A DNA stretch of 64,000 bases. Origin: Runella sp. CRIBMP. Its GTDB lineage: Bacteria; Bacteroidota; Bacteroidia; Cytophagales; Spirosomataceae. Each line of letters opens with the position of its first letter. Positions within the stretch are counted from its first letter, which is position 1. Below, piece by piece: positions 43,541 through 52,294 of the stretch. The notes beneath the pieces were generated by a model. That model did not search any database. It was not told where the DNA came from and saw nothing but the letters and a program-made list of their open reading frames with translations. Both the position numbers and the translations under genes were made by a program. The stretch spans positions 124,001 to 188,000 of the forward strand of contig NZ_JAAAKZ010000007.1 in the NCBI RefSeq assembly GCF_009905605.1. Reading direction: 5' to 3'.

Positions 43541-44449
43541 ATGAAAAGAAAATATCAAATCCACTTTTTAACTGCGGCGGTGTTGAGTATCGTGTTAAAC
43601 GGCTGCTTTTCATTGACTTTAAGTGCGCAGTCTGGTGCCAAAAAGGCGGCAGATAAACCTACTTCTAAAGCAGTTGATTGGAAACTGGGCGTGGCTTTAT
43701 ATACTTTTAGTACCATGTCGTTTCCAGAGCAGTTGGCCTATGCCGACAGTGCTTCTCTAAAATACGTAGAAGGCTTTGTGTTTGCCAAATCAGGTAAAGA
43801 GTTAAAAGACACCGTGTTATTTAAACTTTCACCGGCGGGTATTCAAAATCTAAAGAAAAAAGTGGCGGACCAAGGGCTTAAAATGGAGTCTATCTACGTC
43901 GTTGGAGGCAAAAATGTGGCTGATTGGAAACGAGATTTTGAGGTTGCAAAAGCCTTTGGGGTAAAATACGTGACGGGAGAACCTCCCCATAACATGTGGG
44001 ATAGCGTAGATAGCTTGGCGGGAATTTATGGTATTAAAGTAGCCCTTCATAATCATTGGAAAGAAAATAGCATTTACTGGCACCCTGATTCGGTGTTGGC
44101 TGCCCTCAAAGGCCACCCAAATTTTGGCGCTTGTCCTGATTTGGGGCATTATCCAAAATCAGGGATAAACCCCGTAGATGCGTTAAAAAAATTGGAGGGT
44201 AAAATTATTGGAATACACCTCAAAGACATTGCTGAATACAATAACAATAAAATTCAAGATGTGCCTGTAGGTACGGGAGTGGTGGACTTTCCCGCGGTTT
44301 TTGCGGAATTAAAACACCAAAGGTTTAATGGGTATGTCATGTTTGAGAGAGACACAAAAGAGCAACCCAATAACCTCACATCTTTAAAACAAATGGTTAA
44401 TTACTACTATAAAACGTTGGATTTACCTCGACCATTTTTCCCTAAATAA
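43541..44449 (+). CDS. exported xylose isomerase-like TIM barrel (sugar phosphate isomerase/epimerase family)
   Basis: 302 aa. The N-terminal hydrophobic segment (residues 10-29) ends near NGCFSLTLSAQ. A Cys at the end of the segment hints at a lipoprotein, but the lipobox (VLNG-C) is imperfect. TIM-barrel features: VGGKNVADWKRDFEVAKAFGVKYVTGEPPH, VALHNHWKENSIYW, GACPDLGHYPKSGINP, IIGIHLKDI and a final GYVMFERDT, which hold the metal-ligand Glu/His/Asp positions. It lies between two rhamnosidases and could act on free or 3-keto sugars in the periplasm. It is only a distant relative of the exported member at 16823. Confidence 0.85.
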   Translation: MKRKYQIHFLTAAVLSIVLNGCFSLTLSAQSGAKKAADKPTSKAVDWKLGVALYTFSTMSFPEQLAYADSASLKYVEGFVFAKSGKELKDTVLFKLSPAGIQNLKKKVADQGLKMESIYVVGGKNVADWKRDFEVAKAFGVKYVTGEPPHNMWDSVDSLAGIYGIKVALHNHWKENSIYWHPDSVLAALKGHPNFGACPDLGHYPKSGINPVDALKKLEGKIIGIHLKDIAEYNNNKIQDVPVGTGVVDFPAVFAELKHQRFNGYVMFERDTKEQPNNLTSLKQMVNYYYKTLDLPRPFFPK

Positions 44450-44479
44450 GTGCTTTCTATGCTTTGGTGGTATTGTGCC

Positions 44480-44503
44480 GTTGGTAGTGTTCTCACCGCC
44501 AAC
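44480..44503. repeat. dispersed hairpin repeat, copy 2 (degenerate left arm)
   Basis: gttggtag, loop tgttctca and ccgccaac. Same loop and right arm as copy 1. About 35 bp downstream (44537-44555) stands aaaaacacctgaaagggca, a 17/19 match to a sequence that accompanies the copy at 60351. Confidence 0.7.
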
Positions 44504-44577
44504 AACCTTATCGCTAACTATTTTATTTTTCAGGGGAAAAACACCTGAAAGGGCAAATTTCAACGCTTAAAACTGAA

Positions 44578-47500
44578 ATGAAAAAAAATAAAAAACCGAT
44601 TGTAGCCCTGCTTGCGCTATTGAGCTTAGGGGGCTATGCCCAAGACAAAACAGCGTTTCAAACTCCCCCGAGCTCGGCAAAACCAAGGGTTTGGTGGCAT
44701 TGGATGAACGGCAATATCACCAAAGAAGGTATCCAAAAAGACTTGGAATGGATGAGCCGCGTGGGTATTGGTGGTTTTCAGAATTTTGATGCCAATCTTT
44801 TTACGCCCGTAGTTGTGCCCAAAAAACTGGTTTTTATGACACCCGACTGGAAAGACGCCTTCAAGTTTATGACCCAAACGGCCGACCAAAAAGGGCTAGA
44901 AATGGCCATTGCGGGTTCGCCAGGTTGGAGCGTGACGGGTGGCCCTTGGGTGGAACCCAAAGATGCTATGAAGAAATACGTTTGGACGGAAACACGCATT
45001 GAAGGTGGAAAGGCTTTTTCGGTAAAATTGCCCCGACCTGCTGACGTAATCGGGAAGTTTCAGAATGTACTGATTGGTGCGGGAGGGCTTACGGGGGGAT
45101 TTGTGGGCGAAAAACCTAACTTTTACCAAGATGCTTTGGTGATTGCGTATCGTTTGCCTAAAATAGATAAGCCATTCGCCGAACTGAATCCCAAAGTCAC
45201 TTCAAGTGGCGGAAGTTTTACCCTGACTGACCTAAGTGATGGCGATTTGGCCAAGGCCGAATTTATCCCTCCGATGGAAGTAGGTCAAGATATGTGGATT
45301 CAGTACGAATTTGAATCGCCCCAAACGTTTAAGGCATTTGCGATTGCTGGCGCGATAGAAGGTGCCCTGAGCGAATTTAGAGGAAACCCCGAAAACCGTA
45401 GCTTAAAAGTAAGCGATGATGGGGTCAATTTTCGAGAAATTGCCAAAGTATCAGGCAGTACCGTGCCTTTCAATACGGTAGCTTTTGTACCTACAACGGC
45501 TAAATATTGGCGAATCGCGATAAAAACACTCCCGCCCGCGGGAAATCCGTTTGGGGGTCTAATGGGCAACCCCAGCGCTCCTGCCAAATCGGACGGGGTA
45601 CACGTAGCCGAATTTGTGCTCTACAATACCGCCCGTATTGATCAAGTAGAAGACAAAGCAGGGTTTTCGCCGTGGCGAGAAAATGGTAAAATAAGTACAG
45701 GCAGCGTAGCCGATGCTATTCCTACGGAAGATGTAGTGGATGTGACCTCAAAAATGAGTGCAGATGGCACGTTGAACTGGACTGCGCCCGCAGGAACTTG
45801 GACGGTTATCCGTTTGGGGTATTCACTGACGGGCCGTCAAAACCATCCCGCCTCGCCTGAAGCAACGGGCTTGGAAGTGGATAAATTGGATAAAGAAGCC
45901 GTCAGAAAATACATCAACACCTATCTGGATATGTACAAAGATGCCACGGGTGGTATGATGGGGGCTAAAGGCTTACAATACATGGTGTTGGATAGCTACG
46001 AAGCTGGCCACATGAACTGGACCAAAGCATTTCCTGAAGAATTTCAGAAAAGACGCGGATACAGTATCGTGCCTTGGATGCCCGTACTGACGGGGCGAAT
46101 CGTCAAAAATGAAGAAGCTAGTGAAAAGTTTTTGTGGGATTTTAGAAAGACCATCGGGGAGCTCATTGCCGAAAATCACTATGATGTCATTGGCGAAGAG
46201 TTGAACAAAAGAGGCATGAAACGCTACACGGAGTCGCACGAAGGGGGGCGTATTTATTTGGCCGATGGCATGGATGTCAAACGTAACTCCGAGATTCCGA
46301 TGTCGGCTATGTGGACACCAGGCAGTCTGGCAGGAGGGGCCGACGAAGAGGTTCGCAGCGAAGCTGACATCAGAGAATCAGCATCGGTTGCCAATATTTA
46401 TGGAAAGCCGTTTGTGGCCGCCGAATCTATGACCTCCGTAGGTAAACCTTTTCAGGAATATCCCGAACGCCTCAAACGTACGGCCGATTTGGAGATGGCT
46501 TCAGGCCTGAACCGTTTTGTGATTCATACGTCTGTTCATCAGCCACTTGATGATAAAAAACCTGGGTTTTCTCTGGGACCATTTGGCCAGTATTTCACCC
46601 GCCAAGAAACCTGGGCCGAAGCAGGCGGTAAGGCGTGGATGTCGTATTTAGGGCGTAGCTGTTACATGCTCCAACAGGGTCGTAACGTGGCTGATATTTT
46701 ATATTACTATGGTGAAAACAATAATATCACGTGGATTAGTCGCGAAAAACTCCCCGCCGTTCCGTCGGGCTACGAGTATGATTTTGCCAATTCATCGGCC
46801 CTCATCAACGCCATTCAGGTAAAAAATGGGAAATTGGTGGCTCAAAGTGGCAATACGTACAGTTTGTTGGTGCTCGACGAAACCGCCAAATACATGACCT
46901 TGCCCGTGTTGAAAAAACTACGTGATTTGGTAAAAGCAGGTGCGAAGGTAGCGGGTACAAAGCCCGAACAGTCGCCAAGTTTGGCCGACAATCAGAGCGA
47001 GTTTCAAGCCATCGTCAACGAGGTTTGGGGTAGCCCCAACGTCTTGAAAGGCTCCGTGGCCGAGGCGTTGAAGGTGCAGAACGTGAGCGAAGATGTGATT
47101 ATTAGCAAAGCGCAAAACAAGATTCTGTATCGTCACCGTCAGGCAGCCGACCAAGATATTTATTGGCTCAACAACCGCAGTGCAAATGCAACTCCGGCCG
47201 AAGTGAGTTTCCGGGTAACGGGCAAAGTGCCCGAACTCTGGAATGCCCAAACTGGCAAAACCGAAAAAGTAAGTTATCAAATCAAAGAAGGCCGCACTAT
47301 TGTTCCGCTAAACTTTGAATCTTGGGATGCTTTCTTTGTCATTTTTAAAGAAAAGACAACAGCCAATAGTTATATTAAACCTGCCACCAAAGAAACGACA
47401 TTGACCCCGATTTCCAGCCCTTGGAAAGTGAGTTTTAATGATAAAAATGTGGCGTTTGACAAGCTTATTTCTTGGACAGAGAATACCGATGTCGATGTTA

Positions 47501-47862
47501 AATATTTCTCGGGAACCGCGAGTTATGAAAATACATTCAAAGTAACATCTGTTGACAAAGCGGCTAAATATGTCGTTGATTTAGGCGACGTCAAAAACAT
47601 CGCCGAAGTGGTTGTCAATGGTAAAAATGTGGGTACTGCTTGGAAGACGCCGTTTAAGTTGGACATTACCGAAGCAATAAAAGCAGGTGACAATGCCATT
47701 CGGGTCAATGTCACAAACACTTGGGTAAACCGACTCGTTGGGGATGCCCAGCCTGATGTCAAACAAAAGACAACTTTTACGACCATGCCTTTTTATCGCA
47801 AAGACTCACCGTTGGTGCATTCGGGGATTATTGGCGAGGTGAAGGTGAATGTGGTGAAGTAA
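44578..47862 (+). CDS. secreted alpha-L-rhamnosidase-like glycoside hydrolase (GH106)
   Basis: 1094 aa. The signal peptide is residues 1-21 (LGGYA before QDKT). The N-terminal signature KPRVWWHWMNGNITKEGIQKDLEWM, with GIGGFQNFD and SPGWSVTGGPWV, is that of GH106 alpha-L-rhamnosidases. The central barrel includes LDSYEAGHMNWT and KRYTESHEGGRIYLADGMD (acidic residues consistent with the calcium-dependent active site). A C-terminal beta-sandwich (VDLGDVKNIAEVVVNGKNVG) completes it. GH106 enzymes remove rhamnose from complex pectins and from plant glycosides. It is the last gene of the rhamnosidase cluster, closed by a strong hairpin. Confidence 0.9.
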   Translation: MKKNKKPIVALLALLSLGGYAQDKTAFQTPPSSAKPRVWWHWMNGNITKEGIQKDLEWMSRVGIGGFQNFDANLFTPVVVPKKLVFMTPDWKDAFKFMTQTADQKGLEMAIAGSPGWSVTGGPWVEPKDAMKKYVWTETRIEGGKAFSVKLPRPADVIGKFQNVLIGAGGLTGGFVGEKPNFYQDALVIAYRLPKIDKPFAELNPKVTSSGGSFTLTDLSDGDLAKAEFIPPMEVGQDMWIQYEFESPQTFKAFAIAGAIEGALSEFRGNPENRSLKVSDDGVNFREIAKVSGSTVPFNTVAFVPTTAKYWRIAIKTLPPAGNPFGGLMGNPSAPAKSDGVHVAEFVLYNTARIDQVEDKAGFSPWRENGKISTGSVADAIPTEDVVDVTSKMSADGTLNWTAPAGTWTVIRLGYSLTGRQNHPASPEATGLEVDKLDKEAVRKYINTYLDMYKDATGGMMGAKGLQYMVLDSYEAGHMNWTKAFPEEFQKRRGYSIVPWMPVLTGRIVKNEEASEKFLWDFRKTIGELIAENHYDVIGEELNKRGMKRYTESHEGGRIYLADGMDVKRNSEIPMSAMWTPGSLAGGADEEVRSEADIRESASVANIYGKPFVAAESMTSVGKPFQEYPERLKRTADLEMASGLNRFVIHTSVHQPLDDKKPGFSLGPFGQYFTRQETWAEAGGKAWMSYLGRSCYMLQQGRNVADILYYYGENNNITWISREKLPAVPSGYEYDFANSSALINAIQVKNGKLVAQSGNTYSLLVLDETAKYMTLPVLKKLRDLVKAGAKVAGTKPEQSPSLADNQSEFQAIVNEVWGSPNVLKGSVAEALKVQNVSEDVIISKAQNKILYRHRQAADQDIYWLNNRSANATPAEVSFRVTGKVPELWNAQTGKTEKVSYQIKEGRTIVPLNFESWDAFFVIFKEKTTANSYIKPATKETTLTPISSPWKVSFNDKNVAFDKLISWTENTDVDVKYFSGTASYENTFKVTSVDKAAKYVVDLGDVKNIAEVVVNGKNVGTAWKTPFKLDITEAIKAGDNAIRVNVTNTWVNRLVGDAQPDVKQKTTFTTMPFYRKDSPLVHSGIIGEVKVNVVK

Positions 47863-47865
47863 TAT

Positions 47866-47907
47866 TTTTATGCCTTTGCAGGTGTTTTTATCTGCAAAGG
47901 CATAAAA
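47866..47907. terminator. strong 16-bp hairpin terminator, part of a repeat
   Basis: Perfect 16-bp stem: left arm 47866-47881 (ttttatgcctttgcag) and right arm 47892-47907, with a 10-nt loop. The A/T-rich ends give a T-run in both directions, between the convergent GH106 and AraC genes. The 19 bases at 47871-47889 recur exactly, inverted, at 60384-60402. Confidence 0.8.
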
Positions 47908-47920
47908 GTATCCGTGATTA

Positions 47921-48820
47921 TTAGTTGCGTAATCTATACTCCAATGGCGACATCCCCATGCGCTGCTTAAAAAGTCTCGTAAAATGCTGGGGGTATTTAT
48001 AGCCTATTTCGTAGGCGATTTCGCTGATGGATTTGTTGGAATCAAAAATCTTTTCTTGGGCAAGGCCAATCACTTTGGCTTGTATATATTCTAATGCAGA
48101 TTTGCCCGTTTCTTTCTTTACCAAATCGCCAAAATAGTTGGCTGATAGATTCAGTTTTTCGGCACAATAGGCTACCGAGGGCAAACCCACGAGTTGGGGC
48201 TGGTTAGATTCAAAATATTCATTCAGTAAGTTCTCAAATCGTGCCAAAATATCTTTGTTTATGTTTTCTCGGGTAATAAACTGACGGTCAAAGAAACGAA
48301 TACAGTAGTTGAGAAATAACTCAATGTTGCTCACTATCAACATTTTGCTGTGCTTGTCGATGCCACGTTCTAACTCTTCTTTTATTTTTTTGAAGCATTC
48401 CAAAACAATCTGTCGTTCTCGCTCCGAAATGTGCAAGGCTTCATTGACATCGTAGGAGAAAAAACCGTATTCCTTGATTGTTCTACCCAAGGATGTGCCA
48501 CGAATAAAGTCAGGATGAAACACCAAGGCCCAGCCCGTGGGCTGTACCAGTATTTGGTCGGGTAAATTAAATCCAAAAACCTGCTCTGGAGCAATGAAAA
48601 TCAACGTCTCATCTTGATAATCGTATTGATTGCGTCCGTAGGTCATTTCTTCGCATTTTACATCTTTCAAAAAAATAACATATATCTCTGAAAGATATTT
48701 ATTGGCCTGAATTTTCACCGATTTTGATTGGTCAAGTACACTTACCAAAGGATGCAAAGTTTCTTGTCCTCTACGAGAATTAAACTGCGTGACGCTTGCT
48801 AGTTTTTCGATTTTCTCCAT
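47921..48820 (-). CDS. AraC-family transcriptional regulator
   Basis: 299 aa. An N-terminal cupin-like arm (ETLIFIAPEQVFGFNL) precedes a C-terminal AraC domain with YCAEKLNLSANYFGDLVKKETGKS, ISEIAYEIGYKYPQHFTRLFKQ and the closing MGMSPLEYR. It is divergent from the exported protein gene at 49024 across about 200 bp and convergent with GH106. It most likely controls the divergent gene. It is not closely similar to the 13936/32619 pair. Confidence 0.92.
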   Translation of the reverse strand: MEKIEKLASVTQFNSRRGQETLHPLVSVLDQSKSVKIQANKYLSEIYVIFLKDVKCEEMTYGRNQYDYQDETLIFIAPEQVFGFNLPDQILVQPTGWALVFHPDFIRGTSLGRTIKEYGFFSYDVNEALHISERERQIVLECFKKIKEELERGIDKHSKMLIVSNIELFLNYCIRFFDRQFITRENINKDILARFENLLNEYFESNQPQLVGLPSVAYCAEKLNLSANYFGDLVKKETGKSALEYIQAKVIGLAQEKIFDSNKSISEIAYEIGYKYPQHFTRLFKQRMGMSPLEYRLRN

Positions 48821-49023
48821 GATTTCTAAATGCTATTGATTCAAAAATACGATAAATAGTCAATGCTTTTTGGGTAGCGTTTCTAAATCGGTAAAAATGG
48901 TAAATGATACCGTAATACGGGTATGAGTCTAATTAAAAAATAGAAAGAACTTTGTCCGTCAGATAATGATAATCAATTAAAAATGAACGGAATAAGCAGC
49001 CCCAACGACTGATTTTTAAAATA

Positions 49024-49782
49024 ATGAGAAAACTCCTCCTGTTTTGTATTTTGTTTCCCCTTTATTCTGCTTTTACCCAAACGGTAGATACCACCCAAGC
49101 GCCCAGTTTTTTTAGCGGCCAAATCACCGCTACCAACAATGGGATTTCGCTCGTGCCCAGCTTCTCTTTAAACAAGCCTGCAGCCTTGTTTGATTTGTCG
49201 ATGGGAAAAGGACGCCTGAGCTTCGATCCAATGTTCCGCTTTGGTTTAGATGGAAAACCTTGGACGTTTGTTTTTTGGTTTAGGTACAAGTTGATTGCCA
49301 ATAAAAAATTCTCGATGGGAATAGGTGCTCACCCTGCATTTTTGTTTAGGGCCGAAACCGTTACTGTCAATGGTATCAGCAAAGAATTGACGACCGCCCA
49401 ACGGTATGTAGCTTGGGAAGCCAGCCCCACTTACCATTTGAACAAGAAGGTAGGGCTGGGGTTATATTATTTAGGTTCGCATGGATTGACCAAGGATTTA
49501 ATTCAATATGGTCATTTTGTGGCAATAAAGGCAATCATTTCAAATCTTAAGCTAACAAATCAACTCAATTTTTCATTTGTTCAGCAGTTTTATTACTTAA
49601 AACAAGACCAAGCCGCAGGAACGTATTTCAATGCAAGTTTAGGCTTGGCAAAGACTAATTTACCTGTTTCTATTTCAGCAAATATTAGTAAAACTATTAA
49701 ATCTGAAATTAAGGGAAGAGACTTTTTGTGGAGTATTGGGTTGGTTTATAACATTAATAACAAATACTTTAAAAATAAATAA
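49024..49782 (+). CDS. exported protein of unknown function, possible small outer-membrane beta-barrel
   Basis: 252 aa. Signal peptide 1-19 (LYSAFT before QTVD). I do not recognise the family. The sequence alternates hydrophobic and polar residues in about ten short strands (FRFGLDGKPWTFVFWFRYKL, SMGIGAHPAFLF, VGLGLYYLG, GLVYNI), which suggests a membrane beta-barrel. It is clearly paralogous to the protein at 51500: TNNGISLVPSFSLNKPAALFD against TNNGFSFIPAFSLGKPAAIFN, and DGKPWTFVFWFRYK against DGRPWSFIFIWRYK. Both lie beside an AraC regulator with an efflux pump between them, which may point to export or tolerance of a compound. Confidence 0.75.
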   Translation: MRKLLLFCILFPLYSAFTQTVDTTQAPSFFSGQITATNNGISLVPSFSLNKPAALFDLSMGKGRLSFDPMFRFGLDGKPWTFVFWFRYKLIANKKFSMGIGAHPAFLFRAETVTVNGISKELTTAQRYVAWEASPTYHLNKKVGLGLYYLGSHGLTKDLIQYGHFVAIKAIISNLKLTNQLNFSFVQQFYYLKQDQAAGTYFNASLGLAKTNLPVSISANISKTIKSEIKGRDFLWSIGLVYNINNKYFKNK

Positions 49783-50099
49783 TGGCATTGTGTACGTTTC
49801 TACCGATGTTAGTGTTTCCTCCCCCCCAGCAAATTAATTGTTTGATTTTCGTAATTATTGCTTTGAATTGTGTTCATAAGAATACCCACCAATCTCCTAA
49901 TTTTGTGGTGTAAAAGCTGCGTTTTTAGGCGTGCTTTGACGGCCCATAAATTTTGCGATTGAAAATACTGGCAAAAGCAAAGGGCACCATTTTAAGACTG
50001 CCTTGGTTTACCATAAACGGTGGCAGATTAGGAACTTGTCAAGGACTTCAAGCTCCGTCACTTTCGTTTTTTTGAAAAATTCACCTAACGCAAGCTTGA
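49783..50099. other. intergenic region without a recognisable gene
   Basis: 317 bp between the exported protein and the efflux pump. It holds a C7 run (ctccccccc, about 49821-49829) and a 29-codon open frame on the minus strand (49925-50014) with no family features. I find no convincing promoter, hairpin or RNA gene. Confidence 0.4.
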
Positions 50100-51332
50100 A
50101 TGAACTTAGAGGTAACGGCAGTTAATCAAAATAAACGTTCATTGTTAATTTTGATTTTGGGCTTACTTTCGGCCATTGGCCCATTTTCGATTGATACCTA
50201 TTTGTCGGGCTTCCCCAGTATAGCGGCCGATTTGAAAGTGACAGTGGAAGATGTTTCTTACTCATTATCCAGTTTTTTTATCGGTATTTCGGTAGGCCAA
50301 TTAATCTACGGCCCCTTGCTAGACCGTTTTGGTCGCAAAACACCTTTGACGATCGGTCTGGTCATTTACTTTTTTGCATCGATAGGTTGTGCCGTGGCTA
50401 CTTCAATCGAGCTGCTGATTGCATTACGCTTCTTACAAGCCTTGGGCGGTTGTGTGGGCATGGTTGCGCCGAGGGCCATTGTGAGAGATAGTTTCCCCAT
50501 CCAGGAAAGTGTCAAAATATTTTCTACTTTGATTCTCATCCTTGGGGTATCGCCCATTATTGCGCCCACTGTTGGGAGTTATATGATTAGCGCGTGGGGT
50601 TGGCATTCAGTGTTTTGGCTGCAAGGGGTTATGGGCTTATTGTTATTGTTGGCCGTAGTGTTTGTCTTGGCCGAAAGTAAACAACCTGACGCTTCTGTTT
50701 CGCTATTGCCAAAGCACATTATTCCAAGTTTTGTAAATATTTTCACTAATCCCCAGTTCTTTACGTATGCGGTTGCGGGTTCAATGGTAGCGGGTGGGGT
50801 GTATGCCTATTTGTCGGGGTCACCTTTTGTGTTTATGAAGATTTTTAAAGTAACCGAACAGCAATACGGCTGGATTTTTGGGTTGCTGGCGGGGGGGCTG
50901 ATTCTTAGTAGCCAACTAAATAATTTATTACTTCGCAGATACCACTCTGAGCAGATTATTAAGGCCGCGTTGTTGATTCAAACCACACTAGGCATCATTC
51001 TGTGTAGTTTGAGCTTTTTTAACTGGCTCAATTTATACAACTCTATCTCGCTCATCTTTTTGTTTCTGTGCTGTCAAGGGTTTAGTTTTCCCAACTCTTC
51101 AGCACTCTCTTTGGCCCCTTTTTCAAAAGAAGCAGGCAGAGCATCGGCGCTGTTGGGGGCTTTGCAAATGGGCCTTGCGTCGCTGGCAGCGGCGCTCGTG
51201 AGCGTATTAAGCAACGGAACCAGCTTACCTATGACTGGCGTAATGGCGGGCTGTGCCCTGACTGGATTGACAATTTTTGGCGTCGGCCGTTGGATTATCC
51301 GAGGTAAAAACAAACAAGCCTTGAGTAGTTGA
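50100..51332 (+). CDS. Bcr/CflA-family multidrug efflux MFS transporter
   Basis: 410 aa, twelve hydrophobic helices. The N-terminal signature GPFSIDTYLSGFPSIAADL in helix 1 and GQLIYGPLLDRFGRKTPL between helices 2 and 3 are those of the Bcr/CflA drug:H+ antiporters (bicyclomycin, chloramphenicol, sulfonamide type). It would export small toxic compounds. Flanked by two paralogous exported proteins and two AraC regulators, it may be part of a response to plant phenolics or another toxic substrate; this is inference. A hairpin with a T-run follows. Confidence 0.9.
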   Translation: MNLEVTAVNQNKRSLLILILGLLSAIGPFSIDTYLSGFPSIAADLKVTVEDVSYSLSSFFIGISVGQLIYGPLLDRFGRKTPLTIGLVIYFFASIGCAVATSIELLIALRFLQALGGCVGMVAPRAIVRDSFPIQESVKIFSTLILILGVSPIIAPTVGSYMISAWGWHSVFWLQGVMGLLLLLAVVFVLAESKQPDASVSLLPKHIIPSFVNIFTNPQFFTYAVAGSMVAGGVYAYLSGSPFVFMKIFKVTEQQYGWIFGLLAGGLILSSQLNNLLLRRYHSEQIIKAALLIQTTLGIILCSLSFFNWLNLYNSISLIFLFLCCQGFSFPNSSALSLAPFSKEAGRASALLGALQMGLASLAAALVSVLSNGTSLPMTGVMAGCALTGLTIFGVGRWIIRGKNKQALSS

Positions 51333-51360
51333 GAAAATACGTTCAAAATCATTTTGTCGA

Positions 51361-51391
51361 AGTGCTGAGTTGTTGAAAATCAGCGCTTTTT
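51361..51391 (+). terminator. intrinsic terminator of the efflux pump gene
   Basis: agtgctga pairs with tcagcgct (one G-U pair), 11-nt loop, directly followed by a run of T residues (51387-51391). It lies 29 bp after the pump stop codon. Confidence 0.75.
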
Positions 51392-51499
51392 ACGGGTGTT
51401 TTATTGTTTGATTTTTGTAAGTTTTGATTTGAAAAGTGTTAAAATATGGCACGAAGTGCTGCTACTTTTGCAGCAACAAAAATTTTCAAAATAGGACTA

Positions 51500-52294
51500 A
51501 TGATTTATTCTTTTACAAAAAACATCCTCCAAAAGATAATTCTGACACTTTTCCTTACAATTACCCTTCAAATTTCCTTTGCACAAGATACCGATAGTAT
51601 CTCAAAAATTATCAATTTCAGAGGAGCTGCCAGCCTAACCAATAATGGATTTTCGTTTATTCCGGCTTTTTCGCTAGGAAAACCCGCCGCTATTTTTAAC
51701 TTTAACATCAATGGTGGTAAACGGTTTAGTTTCGAGCCAGAGTTTCGTTTTGCCCTAAAAGATGGGCGTCCCTGGTCATTTATTTTTATTTGGCGCTATA
51801 AAATCATCAACCAAAATCGCTTTCAAGCCTCCATTGGCACTCACTTTCCTGCCGTGCCGTTTCGGGTGCTTGCGTATGAAACAACCCCCGACGTTAAAAA
51901 TACTTTGGCGGTTTCGAGGGTGATTCCAGTTGAGTATACTTCCAATTTTATGATCAATAAAAACAACAGCATCAACTTATTTAGTTTATACGCCAAAGGC
52001 GTTAGCGATGATGCCACCAATCATACCGCTTTGGTTTCTTTGAGGGCTGTTTCCACTATTTCAATTAATAAAAACCTCTCATTTCGAATCAATCCGCAAT
52101 TGTTTTATCTAAAATTAGATGAGAAAGATGGTTATTATTTTGCCTCAAATTTTACCCTTTTATCGAAAAAAACGCCGTTTTATCTTGGTTCAACCATCAA
52201 TAAACCAATTAAAACTAACATTGCAGGGAAATCATTCGATTGGAACATAAGTTTGGGTTATTCGTTGGATAGACAACTGATTATAAAAAAATAA
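51500..52294 (+). CDS. exported protein of unknown function, paralogue of the protein at 49024
   Basis: 264 aa from ATG 51500, which gives a normal signal peptide ending LQISFA before QDTD. An ATG 18 codons earlier (51446) would put a polar Ala/Thr-rich stretch ahead of it. It shares the order SLTNNGFSFIPAFSLGKPAAIF, FEPEFRFALKDGRPWSFIFIWRYK and a C-terminal DWNISLGYSL with the paralogue, and has the same alternating-strand pattern of a likely small beta-barrel. No known domain is recognisable. The AraC gene starts on the next base after its stop, indicating tight coupling. Confidence 0.75.
   Translation: MIYSFTKNILQKIILTLFLTITLQISFAQDTDSISKIINFRGAASLTNNGFSFIPAFSLGKPAAIFNFNINGGKRFSFEPEFRFALKDGRPWSFIFIWRYKIINQNRFQASIGTHFPAVPFRVLAYETTPDVKNTLAVSRVIPVEYTSNFMINKNNSINLFSLYAKGVSDDATNHTALVSLRAVSTISINKNLSFRINPQLFYLKLDEKDGYYFASNFTLLSKKTPFYLGSTINKPIKTNIAGKSFDWNISLGYSLDRQLIIKK

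Noticed and set aside
49925-50014. 29-codon minus-strand frame (starts MVNQGSLKMVPF) in the gap before the efflux pump
   Set aside because: Too short, no recognisable family or promoter, and not supported by neighbours. It could be a fossil but I cannot show it.
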